Positions 55,045 through 63,945 of a stretch of DNA of 64,000 nucleotides are shown here, piece by piece. The stretch is from Methylobacter sp. S3L5C (lineage in GTDB: Bacteria > Pseudomonadota > Gammaproteobacteria > Methylococcales > Methylomonadaceae): contig NZ_CP076024.1 of assembly GCF_022788635.1 (NCBI RefSeq), positions 3,348,001-3,412,000 on the forward strand. Reading direction: 5' to 3'. The number at the start of each line of letters is the position of its first letter. Position 1 is the first letter of the stretch. The notes under the pieces were generated by a model that was not told the DNA's origin, searched no databases, and saw nothing but the letters and a program-made list of their open reading frames with translations. A program made the translations under genes and the position numbers.

Positions 55045-56214
55045 TTATGCCGAATTTATAATTGCACAGAGTTCATCTACTTCTTCATTTTTCAAGTCCG
55101 GAAAGTTACCAATGTAAAAGCCATAGAAATGAACATGCTCGGTTTCCGGAAAATCAAGATGATGCGCGTTGGGTACAATGCCTTTCAAATAAGGTTGACG
55201 AATTTGATTACCACCACCAGCACTGCCTCTCCGAAATTCGATACCAGATTCGCGCATTTTCTGCATTAATCGTTGGATCAGTTCATCATCCGGGTGCTTC
55301 AATATAAGATTGAAGGCATAGTTGCTGGAGCCTTCCAGCTTAAAGTCAGTGCGGTATTTTGACGGATCGATTTGCTTTAAAAAACGCAACAGGTTTTCAG
55401 TACGACGTGTCACTATTTTGTCCAGACGTTTAAGTTGACTGCGGCCCATGATGCCGCCAATCTCGGTATTACGGACGTTATAGCCAGCGTAGGCAAAAAT
55501 AAAGTCAGGGTTTAGCTCAGGGTTTTCATTCGGGTAACGGTCGCGTAAAACATTGTCGTTAGCCTCTCGCACCATACCATGGGAGCGTAACATACGAACC
55601 TGCTGGTAGACTTCAGGATCATTGGTGCAAACCATGCCCCCTTCGATGGTGCTCATGTGGTGTGCGTAGTAATACGAAAAATTTGATATCCAGCTTATGC
55701 TACCCAGACGTGTGCCGTTATGGGTAGCGCCGTGGGATTCACAGACATCCTCAATCAGCGGGATATTGCGACGTTTGAGTTCATTGATCAGTTCGTCAGT
55801 CAACCCATCAAAACCTTGTACATGCGTCAGTAATACCGCCCGAGTTTTATCGGTAATTTTGCTCAAAATCAGGGCTGTGTCCATCGCCAGAGTCGCTGGG
55901 TTAATATCTGCAAATACCGGAGTAAAACCGTTTTGCAATACGGATGCGACATCAGAAACCCATCCCAACGGTGGCGTAATGACTTCACCACCTTCCGGGT
56001 AACGAATCTTGAGTACAGCCAAGGTCAAAAGGTTTGCGGATGCACCTGAGTTGACAAATACGCTGTATTTAACGCCAAGCCATTCTGACCATTCTGCTTC
56101 GAAGGCTCTTACATTGGCTCCGTGGGTCAGGATAGGATCGTCCTGCTTTAAATGTTCTATCACTGCGTCAAGGTCTTCGCGCAGGATGTTGTTACGCATT
56201 AAAGGAAATTTCAT
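55045..56214 (-). CDS. DegT-family PLP enzyme of ColD type (sugar 3-dehydratase candidate)
   Basis: 389 residues of the DegT/DnrJ/EryC1/StrS family. The motif that normally holds the PLP-binding Lys reads YYYAHHMSTIEGGMV, so His185/His186 replaces Lys. This is the hallmark of ColD (GDP-4-keto-6-deoxy-mannose 3-dehydratase, His188), which also has the CES-GAT stretch present here as CESHGATHN. Such enzymes remove the 3-hydroxyl of 4-keto nucleotide sugars using glutamate/PMP instead of transaminating. The likely substrate is a GDP-4-keto-heptose made by the neighbouring dehydrogenase. RfbH, which acts on CDP sugars, is an alternative. Confidence 0.86.
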   Translation of the reverse strand: MKFPLMRNNILREDLDAVIEHLKQDDPILTHGANVRAFEAEWSEWLGVKYSVFVNSGASANLLTLAVLKIRYPEGGEVITPPLGWVSDVASVLQNGFTPVFADINPATLAMDTALILSKITDKTRAVLLTHVQGFDGLTDELINELKRRNIPLIEDVCESHGATHNGTRLGSISWISNFSYYYAHHMSTIEGGMVCTNDPEVYQQVRMLRSHGMVREANDNVLRDRYPNENPELNPDFIFAYAGYNVRNTEIGGIMGRSQLKRLDKIVTRRTENLLRFLKQIDPSKYRTDFKLEGSSNYAFNLILKHPDDELIQRLMQKMRESGIEFRRGSAGGGNQIRQPYLKGIVPNAHHLDFPETEHVHFYGFYIGNFPDLKNEEVDELCAIINSA

Positions 56215-56230
56215 CTTATTTTTATCAGCA

Positions 56231-57196
56231 TTATTTTGGAAGTGATTGGATAAACGTCGTCACGTTACGTAATACAAATTCAGGACCGATTCCTACCTGT
56301 TCGTGCAGTTCAGCACGCGATCCGAGTTCGAAATGGTAAGCCCCTTCGACGCCGATATTAAGCATGCGTGCGTTTAGGCCACGTCGGGCAATAAATTCAA
56401 AGAGCATGGCATCAACGCCGCCTCGCCCGCGAAAGCCTTCTTCAAGCGTGACGATACCGGAATAAGATAAGAGAGCGTTCTGAAGTTGGTCGGCAGCAAA
56501 ATTGGAAATATCAAAAAGGTCTATAACGCCGACCGAATGTCCGGTAACAGCAAGCCTTTCTGCGACTTTTAGGGCGGTATGTAGCATATAGCCGGTTGCC
56601 ACCAGACAGATACTTTTACCACGTTGATGGATATGAAAGCCGACATCCAGATCTGGGGCGACTGTCTCATAAATTACGGGTAATACTTGGGCATCAAGCC
56701 GCAAATATTTAGGGCCCAGAGTGCTTATGCAACGATCAAAAAGAGCACCTGCACTGACATGATCGGCGGGTGAAAGTACTCTAAAATTGGGTAACGCACG
56801 CATCAGGGTAATATCTTCGTAACACTGATGCGTGGGGCCGGACACTACATAGCTATAACCAGCGCCAACCCCAATCAAATTGACGTTAAGGGGACGTACT
56901 TCTGAGAGTAGCGCCAAGCTGACGCGAATTTGCTCGTAACAGCGCATGGTAATAAATGGAGCAATGGCATAAGCAAAGACAGTGTAACCTTCCAGTGCCA
57001 AGCCAACTGAAACGTTGATCAAATTTTGTTCAGCGATTCCTACATTAACGAAACGCTCAGGAAAATCAGCGCGAATTTTGTCTAGAATTGGGGAGCCAAA
57101 ATCAGCACTGGTGAAGAAAATTTTATGATCTTCCGCCATAGCTTGCCAAATGCGATCAAGCAGTACATCGCGCATGGCGAGTGGTTTGATGCTCAT
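56231..57196 (-). CDS. Transketolase, C-terminal (pyrimidine-binding) subunit
   Basis: 321 residues containing the Pyr-binding and C-terminal transketolase domains: FFTSADFGSPILD, FVNVGIAEQNLINVSVGLAL, SYVVSGPTHQCYEDITLMR and GRGGVDAMLFEF. It forms a thiamine diphosphate enzyme with the product of the adjacent gene, whose stop overlaps this ATG by 4 bp. Split transketolases occur in secondary-metabolite and O-antigen clusters. Here it probably transfers a two-carbon ketol unit to or from a sugar of the locus. Confidence 0.88.
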   Translation of the reverse strand: MSIKPLAMRDVLLDRIWQAMAEDHKIFFTSADFGSPILDKIRADFPERFVNVGIAEQNLINVSVGLALEGYTVFAYAIAPFITMRCYEQIRVSLALLSEVRPLNVNLIGVGAGYSYVVSGPTHQCYEDITLMRALPNFRVLSPADHVSAGALFDRCISTLGPKYLRLDAQVLPVIYETVAPDLDVGFHIHQRGKSICLVATGYMLHTALKVAERLAVTGHSVGVIDLFDISNFAADQLQNALLSYSGIVTLEEGFRGRGGVDAMLFEFIARRGLNARMLNIGVEGAYHFELGSRAELHEQVGIGPEFVLRNVTTFIQSLPK

Positions 57197-58011
57197 GGGT
57201 GTTGCTCCAGCAGGCTGTCAATCAGCTCAGGTTTAGGATTCATAATGTGCGCAAGCGGGGCATTTTCAAGCCCTGGTACACCATGACCTTTCAAGGTTCT
57301 GGCTATCAGTGCCTTAGGTTTACCTGTATTGCTTGCTTTCATTTGCAGCAGAGCAGCTTGCACAGCTTCTATATCATGCCCGTCAACTTCATGGCAATCC
57401 CAGCCAAAGGCTGACAAGCGGGCGGAGAGCGAGTTATGACTCACAATCTCGTCGGTGTACCCAAGCATGCTAATTCCGTTGTTATCGACAATCAGGTGCA
57501 AATTATCAAGCTTATGTTGCGTAGCAAACATGATTGCTTCCCAGTTGGCGCCCTCATGTAATTCACCATCACCGCATACAACAAACACACTGCGGTCACT
57601 GCCTTTGCGCTTTAATCCCAAGGCCATGCCTGTGCCCACGCCCAAGCCGTGACCCAAAGAGCCGTTAACGGTTTCGTAGCCAGGAATCACCGGGTCGGGT
57701 ATCCCACCCAAAAAGCCGCCGGTTTGACAAACGCGCTGCAATTCTTCAAGTAGAAAATAGCTCAAGTCAGCTAAAATGGGATACATGCAGATTGAGCCAT
57801 GCCCTTTACTGATAATGCACCGATCACGGTGTTCGTCTAACGGCTGGCCAGGGTCAAAACGCAGAACCCCCCCATAATAAAGTGCGACAAAAATCTCGAT
57901 ACAAGAGAGCGATGAGGCTATACGGGTTTCTGGAGCCCTGCGATGTATCGCCAATGTTTCTCGCCATACCCAATGGGCTTTTTCGCGCAGATCAATCGGG
58001 TTAACTTTCAT
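57193..58011 (-). CDS. Transketolase, N-terminal (pyrophosphate-binding) subunit
   Basis: 272 residues with the thiamine diphosphate motif GDGELHEGANWEAIMFA followed by IVDNN, and family blocks CIISKGHGSICMYPILADL and NGSLGHGLGVGTGMALG. It is the partner of the C-terminal subunit gene just downstream. A housekeeping full-length transketolase would be about 660 residues and is not in the window. The 11-bp overlap with the fcl-like gene indicates a tight operon. Confidence 0.9.
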   Translation of the reverse strand: MKVNPIDLREKAHWVWRETLAIHRRAPETRIASSLSCIEIFVALYYGGVLRFDPGQPLDEHRDRCIISKGHGSICMYPILADLSYFLLEELQRVCQTGGFLGGIPDPVIPGYETVNGSLGHGLGVGTGMALGLKRKGSDRSVFVVCGDGELHEGANWEAIMFATQHKLDNLHLIVDNNGISMLGYTDEIVSHNSLSARLSAFGWDCHEVDGHDIEAVQAALLQMKASNTGKPKALIARTLKGHGVPGLENAPLAHIMNPKPELIDSLLEQHP

Positions 58012-58963
58012 GGGCAGGTTCCTTGCTTAAGGTATTGTCGAGATACCATTGGTAGGTGTCTTGGAGGCCTTTTTCAAAATCCACCACCGGTTGCCAGCCA
58101 AAGCCTCGAAGACGACTACTGTCGAGTAATTTTCTGGGTGCTCCATCCGGCTTGTTGGTATCCCATTCTATGGCGCCGGTGTAGCCAATGACACGGGCAA
58201 TGGATTCTGCCAATTCACGAATGGAAAAGTCTTTGCCGGTTCCCAAATTCAGGGGCAGTGTCAGCGTGGTTGTGTTGCCGGTAAGCAGCGCAATACAGGC
58301 ATCGGCGATATCATCGGTATGAATAAACTCACGTCGCGGTGTACCACTTCCCCACAGCGTCAAACTCTGGGCGCCCGTTAGTTGTGACTCATGGAAGCGC
58401 CGAATCAGAGACGAGAGGACGTGGCCGGACTTTGGGTCAAAGTTGTCGTTGGGGCCAAAAGCACTATTAGGAATCACGGGGATAAAACGTTGCTCGCCGT
58501 ATTGTTGGTTATAGGCAAGACACATTTGTAGACCGGCCAGCTTTGAAATTGCGTAGGCCAAGCTGGTCGGTTCAGGCTGTCCCGATAGTAAAGCGGTCTC
58601 TGCCATGGGTTGCGGACATTCGCGCGGATACATGCACGATGAGGCAAACAAAATCAGTTTGCGAACGCCCGTTTCGTGAGCTGCTTTAAGTACATTTAAT
58701 TGAATAGCCAGATTGGCGTTCATAAAGTCAGCCGGATAGGTCTGGTTCTCGATAATGCCACCGACTCTTCCTGCCGCCAATACCACATAGCCAGGTAAAT
58801 GCTTGTCAAAAAAACGAGCAACTGCTCCGGTATCGGTCAGTTCCAGATCCGTATGATTAGCCAATAGCAAATTGGAAAAACCTTCGCTTTGCAAGCGTCG
58901 AACAACCGCTGAACCAATTAAGCCGGTATGCCCGGCGACAAAAATTTTAGCTGTTTTATTCAT
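58001..58963 (-). CDS. fcl: GDP-L-fucose synthase-like epimerase/reductase
   Basis: 320 residues of the extended SDR family: IFVAGHTGLIGSAVVRRLQ, AAGRVGGIIENQTYPADF, FASSCMYPRECPQPM (Ser and Cys of the active site), YAISKLAG (Tyr/Lys) and FGPNDNFDPKSGHVLSSLIRRF. These match Fcl/WcaG, which epimerises C3/C5 of GDP-4-keto-6-deoxymannose and reduces C4. No GDP-mannose 4,6-dehydratase gene is in the window, so its substrate may instead be a GDP-4-keto-heptose, as for Campylobacter Cj1428. It lies 3 bp after hddA. Confidence 0.88.
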   Translation of the reverse strand: MNKTAKIFVAGHTGLIGSAVVRRLQSEGFSNLLLANHTDLELTDTGAVARFFDKHLPGYVVLAAGRVGGIIENQTYPADFMNANLAIQLNVLKAAHETGVRKLILFASSCMYPRECPQPMAETALLSGQPEPTSLAYAISKLAGLQMCLAYNQQYGEQRFIPVIPNSAFGPNDNFDPKSGHVLSSLIRRFHESQLTGAQSLTLWGSGTPRREFIHTDDIADACIALLTGNTTTLTLPLNLGTGKDFSIRELAESIARVIGYTGAIEWDTNKPDGAPRKLLDSSRLRGFGWQPVVDFEKGLQDTYQWYLDNTLSKEPAHES

Positions 58964-58966
58964 TAT

Positions 58967-59962
58967 TTACAGGCCGTTAGGTTGATACAATACGACACGA
59001 CTGCCGGAATCATCAAAATTGAAAGAGACATGCACCAAGTTTTTAAGACGTTCACGAATTGCCGCATGCTTCTCGGGTTTTGCAAAAAGCAGCATAAATC
59101 CGCCGCCGCCAGCACCAAGAATCTTGCCGCCAATTGCTCCAGCACGCATGGCTTCATCGTAAATTTGGTCGATTTCCGGGGTTGATACCTGGTCAGACAA
59201 GCTACGCTTGTACTTCCAGCTTAGGTCAATCAGCTTTCCAAATTCATCAATACTCACGTGACTATCCGTTAGAATAGCAATGCCCTCATCAACCATTTCT
59301 CGCATACGATTAAGTTCTGTTTCACGATTTTTGAGGTTGTCGATTTTAGATTTTGCGATCGCATCAGCAATGCGTGAAAAGCCGGTAAAACAGAGCATAA
59401 GGTGATCATGAAGTTCTTCAAGCCGATACCTTGACAGAATGATCGGTGACACGTCAAAAGAATCATCTTGATGAAAATCAATACGGTTAAAGCCACCGTA
59501 AGCAGCTGAAATCTGATCCTGAGAGCCAACATTCTCGCCAATGAGATTTTGTTCTATATGTATCGCATCTTTAGCCAGAGTGTGCTGACTAACCATCTGA
59601 CCACGAAGCCCGTACAGTGCATGCGCTAAGCCGACAGTAAAGGATGAACTGGATCCTAATCCCGAACGGGCGGGCAAATCGCCATCGTGATGAACTTCCA
59701 GACCATCAAAAACATTGGCCCAATTAAATACCGCCCGAACTGCAGGATGTTCAATTTCATGGTTATTACATACATTTTCGATATGGGAGTAGACAATACG
59801 ATGTTTGTGCTCGAAAAATGGCGGCAAACGACGGCAGGTAATGTAACAGTATTTATCGATAGTGGTTGCCAACACGGCACCTCCGTGTTCCCGATACCAT
59901 CCTGGATAATCGGTGCCGCCACCAAAAAAAGAAATTCTAAACGGGGTTCTGGTAATAATCAT
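58967..59962 (-). CDS. hddA: D-glycero-alpha-D-manno-heptose 7-phosphate kinase (HddA)
   Basis: 331 residues of the GHMP kinase superfamily. The N-terminal TRTPFRISFFGGGTDYPGWY is the HddA signature, the ATP loop is LPARSGLGSSSSFTVGL, and the C-terminal motif is KILGAGGGGFMLLF. It phosphorylates heptose 7-phosphate to the alpha-1,7-bisphosphate. This alpha-configured branch leads through GmhB and HddC to GDP-heptose rather than the ADP-heptose used for LPS core. It lies 6 bp from the radical SAM gene. Confidence 0.92.
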   Translation of the reverse strand: MIITRTPFRISFFGGGTDYPGWYREHGGAVLATTIDKYCYITCRRLPPFFEHKHRIVYSHIENVCNNHEIEHPAVRAVFNWANVFDGLEVHHDGDLPARSGLGSSSSFTVGLAHALYGLRGQMVSQHTLAKDAIHIEQNLIGENVGSQDQISAAYGGFNRIDFHQDDSFDVSPIILSRYRLEELHDHLMLCFTGFSRIADAIAKSKIDNLKNRETELNRMREMVDEGIAILTDSHVSIDEFGKLIDLSWKYKRSLSDQVSTPEIDQIYDEAMRAGAIGGKILGAGGGGFMLLFAKPEKHAAIRERLKNLVHVSFNFDDSGSRVVLYQPNGL

Positions 59963-59968
59963 GCGTTA

Positions 59969-61495
59969 TCAATTACCCAATATTTTGCGACTAAGATGGA
60001 TGCTGACCATGTCTTCTATATTTTTTCTTTCAAGTGTGCCAAATTTTTTCTCAACCAAATTTAAGTAAGCCGGGTTGCTAAAGTACGTTTGCCAAGCTTC
60101 GTCACGGAATCTTAAAACATCAGCTGAGCTAACGTATTTTGTAGGCAGTGGTTGGCTTTCGTAGGATAAAAAGGCGTAGCCTTCGTAGGAGTCCGGTAAT
60201 GCCCACCCGTTTTTCTTTGCAATGTTATACATCGGACTGCCCGGCAATGCCTGGCAAGGATACATATTTGCCATCTCGGTGTTGAGTTCCATGGCGAGAT
60301 CCAATGTTTCTTGCATTGTCTGCAAGGTGTCTTCCGGGAATCCAAAAATGTAATTACTGATAATTTTAATATCAGAGTCGTTAATTATTTTGCAAACTTC
60401 GCGAATATTAACTTCATGGAAGGAACCTTTTGACACTTCTTGGCGAACCAGTTGATTGCCGGCTTCAACCCCCAGCGCAAGCCAGTTGACTCCCGAGCGT
60501 TTAAATAAATCAAGCGCGTCTCTGCGAACCGTATCAACCCGCGAGTAGGTCCACATATTGAAACCAAAGTCCTGATCAATGACCTGTTGAAGAATCGGCG
60601 TGTAATATTTTTTATTTAAAAAGAACATCTCGTCGCTGATCCGTAAGGTACGTACGCCCATATCAGCGAGTTTTCGCATCTCACGACTTACCCATTCAGG
60701 ACTCCAGAAACGCATTCCTCGTGAATCTGCGGCATTAATTTCATTGCCGTTATCGGAGCGATTAACGATGTTGATCATGCAAAAATTACAGCCGAAATTA
60801 CAGCCTAAAGAAGTATATATGGCGGCAAATGGGGTGCGTTTTGCATGATCAAATTCGGCATGCCAGAAATGCGCGCGGTAAAGGTCTAACGGCTTTTCCC
60901 GGTAGGGCAGTAGATCCCAGGCATAGCCAGGCAAGTCATGATCCATCCGTTCCTGCGGTACTATGCCCTGTGGTGGATTAAGTGTTGGGATTTTGCTGTT
61001 TGCTTGCCCCTGCTTTTTATAACCGATGCCCTTGATGTATTGCAAATCGCTGCCAAGATTGCTCTTAAGAAGATTGTGCAGTGCATAAACGCCTTCATTT
61101 AACAGTACGATATCAACACAATTATAATCGAGCACTTCCATGGGTAATGCACTGGTATGAGAACCAACAAAACATATTGGAATTTCAGGGTGCTTTTCTT
61201 TAACTGACTTAGCCATCGCTAAAGCACCAATCATGCTGGTGGTGCCAGAATTTGGGTTTTGACCATACACAACAAAGACAACCAGACGTGGTCGTAAGTC
61301 TTCGATTCTTTGCACCGATTGCTCAAGAGAAAGTCTTTCAGCATCGCAATCAAGAATACCAACCCCAAAACCTTTTGAGCGGCAAGACTCTGCTAACAAC
61401 AAAGACCATGTCGGGGGCTCTATAGCTGAGTAAACTATTGCCAAGCCTTGATAGGCTTTAGCTGAAGAGTCTGGATTAACAAACAAGACATCCAT
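59969..61495 (-). CDS. Cobalamin-binding-type radical SAM enzyme
   Basis: 508 residues from the ATG at 61495, which has a TGGAT ribosome-binding-like sequence 6 nt upstream; a second ATG at 61507 would add four residues. The N-terminal B12-binding-like domain (about 1-170) shows FVGSHTSALPMEVL, and the radical SAM core (about 215-430) has the [4Fe-4S] motif GCNFGCNFC near residue 243 and the downstream GVEAGNQLVR. Family members C-methylate or rearrange unreactive carbons. It is the first gene of the long minus-strand operon. A C-methylation step on the sugar is one possible role. Confidence 0.86.
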   Translation of the reverse strand: MDVLFVNPDSSAKAYQGLAIVYSAIEPPTWSLLLAESCRSKGFGVGILDCDAERLSLEQSVQRIEDLRPRLVVFVVYGQNPNSGTTSMIGALAMAKSVKEKHPEIPICFVGSHTSALPMEVLDYNCVDIVLLNEGVYALHNLLKSNLGSDLQYIKGIGYKKQGQANSKIPTLNPPQGIVPQERMDHDLPGYAWDLLPYREKPLDLYRAHFWHAEFDHAKRTPFAAIYTSLGCNFGCNFCMINIVNRSDNGNEINAADSRGMRFWSPEWVSREMRKLADMGVRTLRISDEMFFLNKKYYTPILQQVIDQDFGFNMWTYSRVDTVRRDALDLFKRSGVNWLALGVEAGNQLVRQEVSKGSFHEVNIREVCKIINDSDIKIISNYIFGFPEDTLQTMQETLDLAMELNTEMANMYPCQALPGSPMYNIAKKNGWALPDSYEGYAFLSYESQPLPTKYVSSADVLRFRDEAWQTYFSNPAYLNLVEKKFGTLERKNIEDMVSIHLSRKILGN

Positions 61496-61801
61496 GGTTA
61501 TATCCATTTATTAAAAATGCTGTAGCAAAACAATCCCGGTACAACCAAGTAGTGTGCTAATTACGTAATAAATAAAAGGCAAAACAACTTGCTTCAAGAA
61601 AATTGGCGTTAAAATAAGTGCTACAGAAACAAAGCTAAAATGGATTTAAGTAATTACCCTGTTACTAAATAATTGCATAAATACTGCTGAATCAGTTACT
61701 TTGTAGCTAAGTTAACGTGAAGAATGTAAGCGTCTAAGCATTTTTATCAATAATTCGAAAGTATAGTTTGCCAATCTAAATTTTCAATAGGTATAAATAC
61801 T
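61496..61801. other. AT-rich region upstream of the polysaccharide operon
   Basis: About 300 bp upstream of the first gene of the operon, presumably holding its promoter. I see no gene. On the plus strand, TTGCCA (61768-61773) and TATAAA (61793-61798) are spaced like a promoter reading toward the IS4 element, but this is weak. Confidence 0.4.
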
Positions 61802-61925
61802 AATACTGCTACCGCAAATGTAATTAATCTATAAGTTACAGTTAGATACGCAAATAATAAGATAAAGATCAAGCACTATTCTGGTAGAATTTTGAGTATT
61901 ACAAAGTCTGATCAATAACTTAACC

Positions 61926-63379
61926 ATGCCAGCTATTAAAAAAACCGTATTCAGCAGCAAATTGACCGCTTCAAAAAGTCATTTTTGCAATCCCAAGGAC
62001 TAGTACTCAGTCAATCTGATAATGTCGGATACCATGTCAGTAATTTCGTTATTACAGGGCTACTTTTATCCGACATATCAACGCTGACTGAGTACTAGGT
62101 GTTGAGGATTTTTTTCAGCCGACAGCATTACCAACATTATCGCCAATACCCCGCATAAACGCTCCTCGGTGTTCTTGCCCTTAGTCACGCTTAAAGCTTT
62201 CATTTTCCAAGTATTAAGTGATGACGGTTCCTGTAAACAGGCAGTGGCAGGCGTATTGATTGATCGTATCGTCGATGGACAATCAGCTAATAAGGTCAAC
62301 ACGGGACCTTACTGTAAAGCCCGCAACGCTCGCCACTAAAGGAACTCAGAGCAGCCACCACAGCTGCTGGTTTGCGTCTTCATAACCAGTCTCTGACCGC
62401 GTGGCGATGGAAGGGTTATAACGTTGTCCTTACTGATGGAGCAACGGTACAAATGCCAGATACACCAAAGAATCAGGCAGACTTTCCTCAGCTGGATAGT
62501 CAAAAGCCTGACTTAGGCTTTCCGATTGCTCGCATGGCTGTGTTGATTTCTTTGGCTGCAGGAACCGTGCTCGACTATAGCTTGGGAGCCTATTAAGGCA
62601 AGGGAACTGGCTAAACATCTTTACTCAGTCAACTGTTTGGCAGCTTGTCAGCTGGCGACTTGCTGATGGCAGACCGCTATTGCTGTACCTTCGCCATTAT
62701 TGCGCTCTTGCAGGCTCGTGAAATTCCTGTGCTATTTCCACTACATGCCCGGAAAAAAGTAGATTTCAGCTTGGGTGTCTACCTGGGTGCAAGAGATCAT
62801 TTGATTGACTGGACGAAACCCAAACGGAAACCGGTGTGGATGTCCAAGCAGGACTATAGCGACTTGCCGGAATCGATTACCGTCCGAGAGTTTGCGGTAA
62901 ACGGCAGAATCTATTTGACCACCTTACTAAATGCAAAGGGCTTTCATAAGCAAGAGCTGGCTATGCTTTATAAGCAGCGCTGGAAAATTGAGCTGGATTT
63001 TCGTTTAATCAAAACCAATATGGGCATGGAAATATTACGGTGCAAAAAACCTGACATGTTAAACAAGGAGATAGCTATCCACTTATTGGCATACAACATC
63101 ATTCGTGGCAATTTGGCACAGGCAGCCAGCCTGCATGAGAAGATACCCCGCCAACTGAGTTTCAGGTCAGCAGTGCAACTGGTCATTCAAGCCGCCAAGC
63201 AGATGGTAGGCTTGACAGGGAACCAACTCATAAGCGCCTTGCGTGAATTATTAAAAGCGATGGCATCAACGGCCATTGGAAAACAAAAACGTAAGAGCCA
63301 GCCAAGGGCAGTCAAACGCCGACCAAAACCCTTTCCTTTGCTGATGGTGCCAAGAAACGAGGCATGTTTAAGCCTCTGA
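61926..63379 (+). pseudogene. IS4-family transposase, disrupted
   Basis: The protein can be followed in pieces. MPAIKK starts at 61926; a frameshift in the A-run leads to QQQIDRFKKSFLQSQGL up to the MITE; VEDFFQPTALPTL follows after it. Next comes SSVFLPLVTLKAFIFQVLS and GPYCKARNA in another frame. A one-base insertion near 62333 leads to the DDE region (VLTDGATVQMPDT, 62372 on), with in-frame stops at 62594-62596 and 62612-62614. The intact C-terminal half (62645-63379) has DLLMADRY and the YREK motif YKQRWKIELDFRLIKT. At least three frameshifts, two nonsense codons and a MITE insertion make it inactive. Confidence 0.85.
62003..62095. mobile_element. 93-bp MITE with IS630-type ends, inserted in the IS4 transposase
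   Basis: The ends GTACTCAGTCA (62003-62013 and inverted 62085-62095) are flanked by TA at 62001-62002 and 62096-62097. Removing the element and one TA restores CAA GGA CTA GGT GTT GAG GAT, in frame for QGLGVED of the IS4 transposase. The left 29 bp match the end of the IS630 remnant at 19865-19893 in 28 positions. It is non-coding. Confidence 0.88.
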
Positions 63380-63410
63380 CTTTGTTTTTTATATTTGCGG
63401 TAGCAGTATT

Positions 63411-63945
63411 GAGGGCCTGACCTAGCCATTTTCGACCAGCGTTATAAAAACTTGCCATAATATATTTTTTATATACTGAGTAGCAGTTTACCTAAACTGA
63501 CTATCGTGCGATTAACTAAGGATAAGCGTAATTATATGCAAAACTTTATTCACCGGTAAAAGTGTATCTCCATAAAAGGCTTCATACTGAAATTTTTCTC
63601 AAGGCCGATATTAGCGAATTAGGAGCGAATAGCGGGATAAACAAATCAGCAAGTTTCCTCGGCACTTTTATGGTTAAGATTAAACCTTAATAAAACCAGA
63701 CAGTTAAGAAAAATTTAGGTTGATTATAATTGACATTAATGACTTTTTTGATAATTAATGAATTTTTATCATTAATGAAGTATTATTGGTAATTATAATG
63801 CTCAAGCAAAATTAAATTTGCACTATATAATATTTATGATACCTTTGATTTAGTAAAATTATTATTTTAATAAGATTAACTTATCACTGTTAATTTAAAA
63901 ATCAAGATTTATAAATAAATGATCACTGTATAAACTAAACATTCA
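63411..63945. other. AT-rich non-coding region
   Basis: 535 bp, very AT-rich from about 63660 onward, with TTGACA at 63730-63735 and several TAATTA runs that could serve as promoter elements for a gene starting near the window end. No gene, RNA or repeat was recognised. Confidence 0.4.

Larger units (their letters stand above)
61802..63410 (+). mobile_element. Degenerate IS4-family insertion sequence
   Basis: Perfect 18-bp terminal inverted repeats AATACTGCTACCGCAAAT lie at 61802-61819 and, inverted, at 63393-63410. Between them is a broken IS4-type transposase gene. Without the nested MITE the element is about 1.5 kb, normal for IS4. No direct target duplication is visible. Confidence 0.85.

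Noticed and set aside
58001-58963. Interpretation of the locus as a simple GDP-fucose or colitose cluster
   Set aside because: No GDP-mannose 4,6-dehydratase gene is present, while the full GDP-heptose set is; however, a gmd elsewhere in the genome cannot be excluded.
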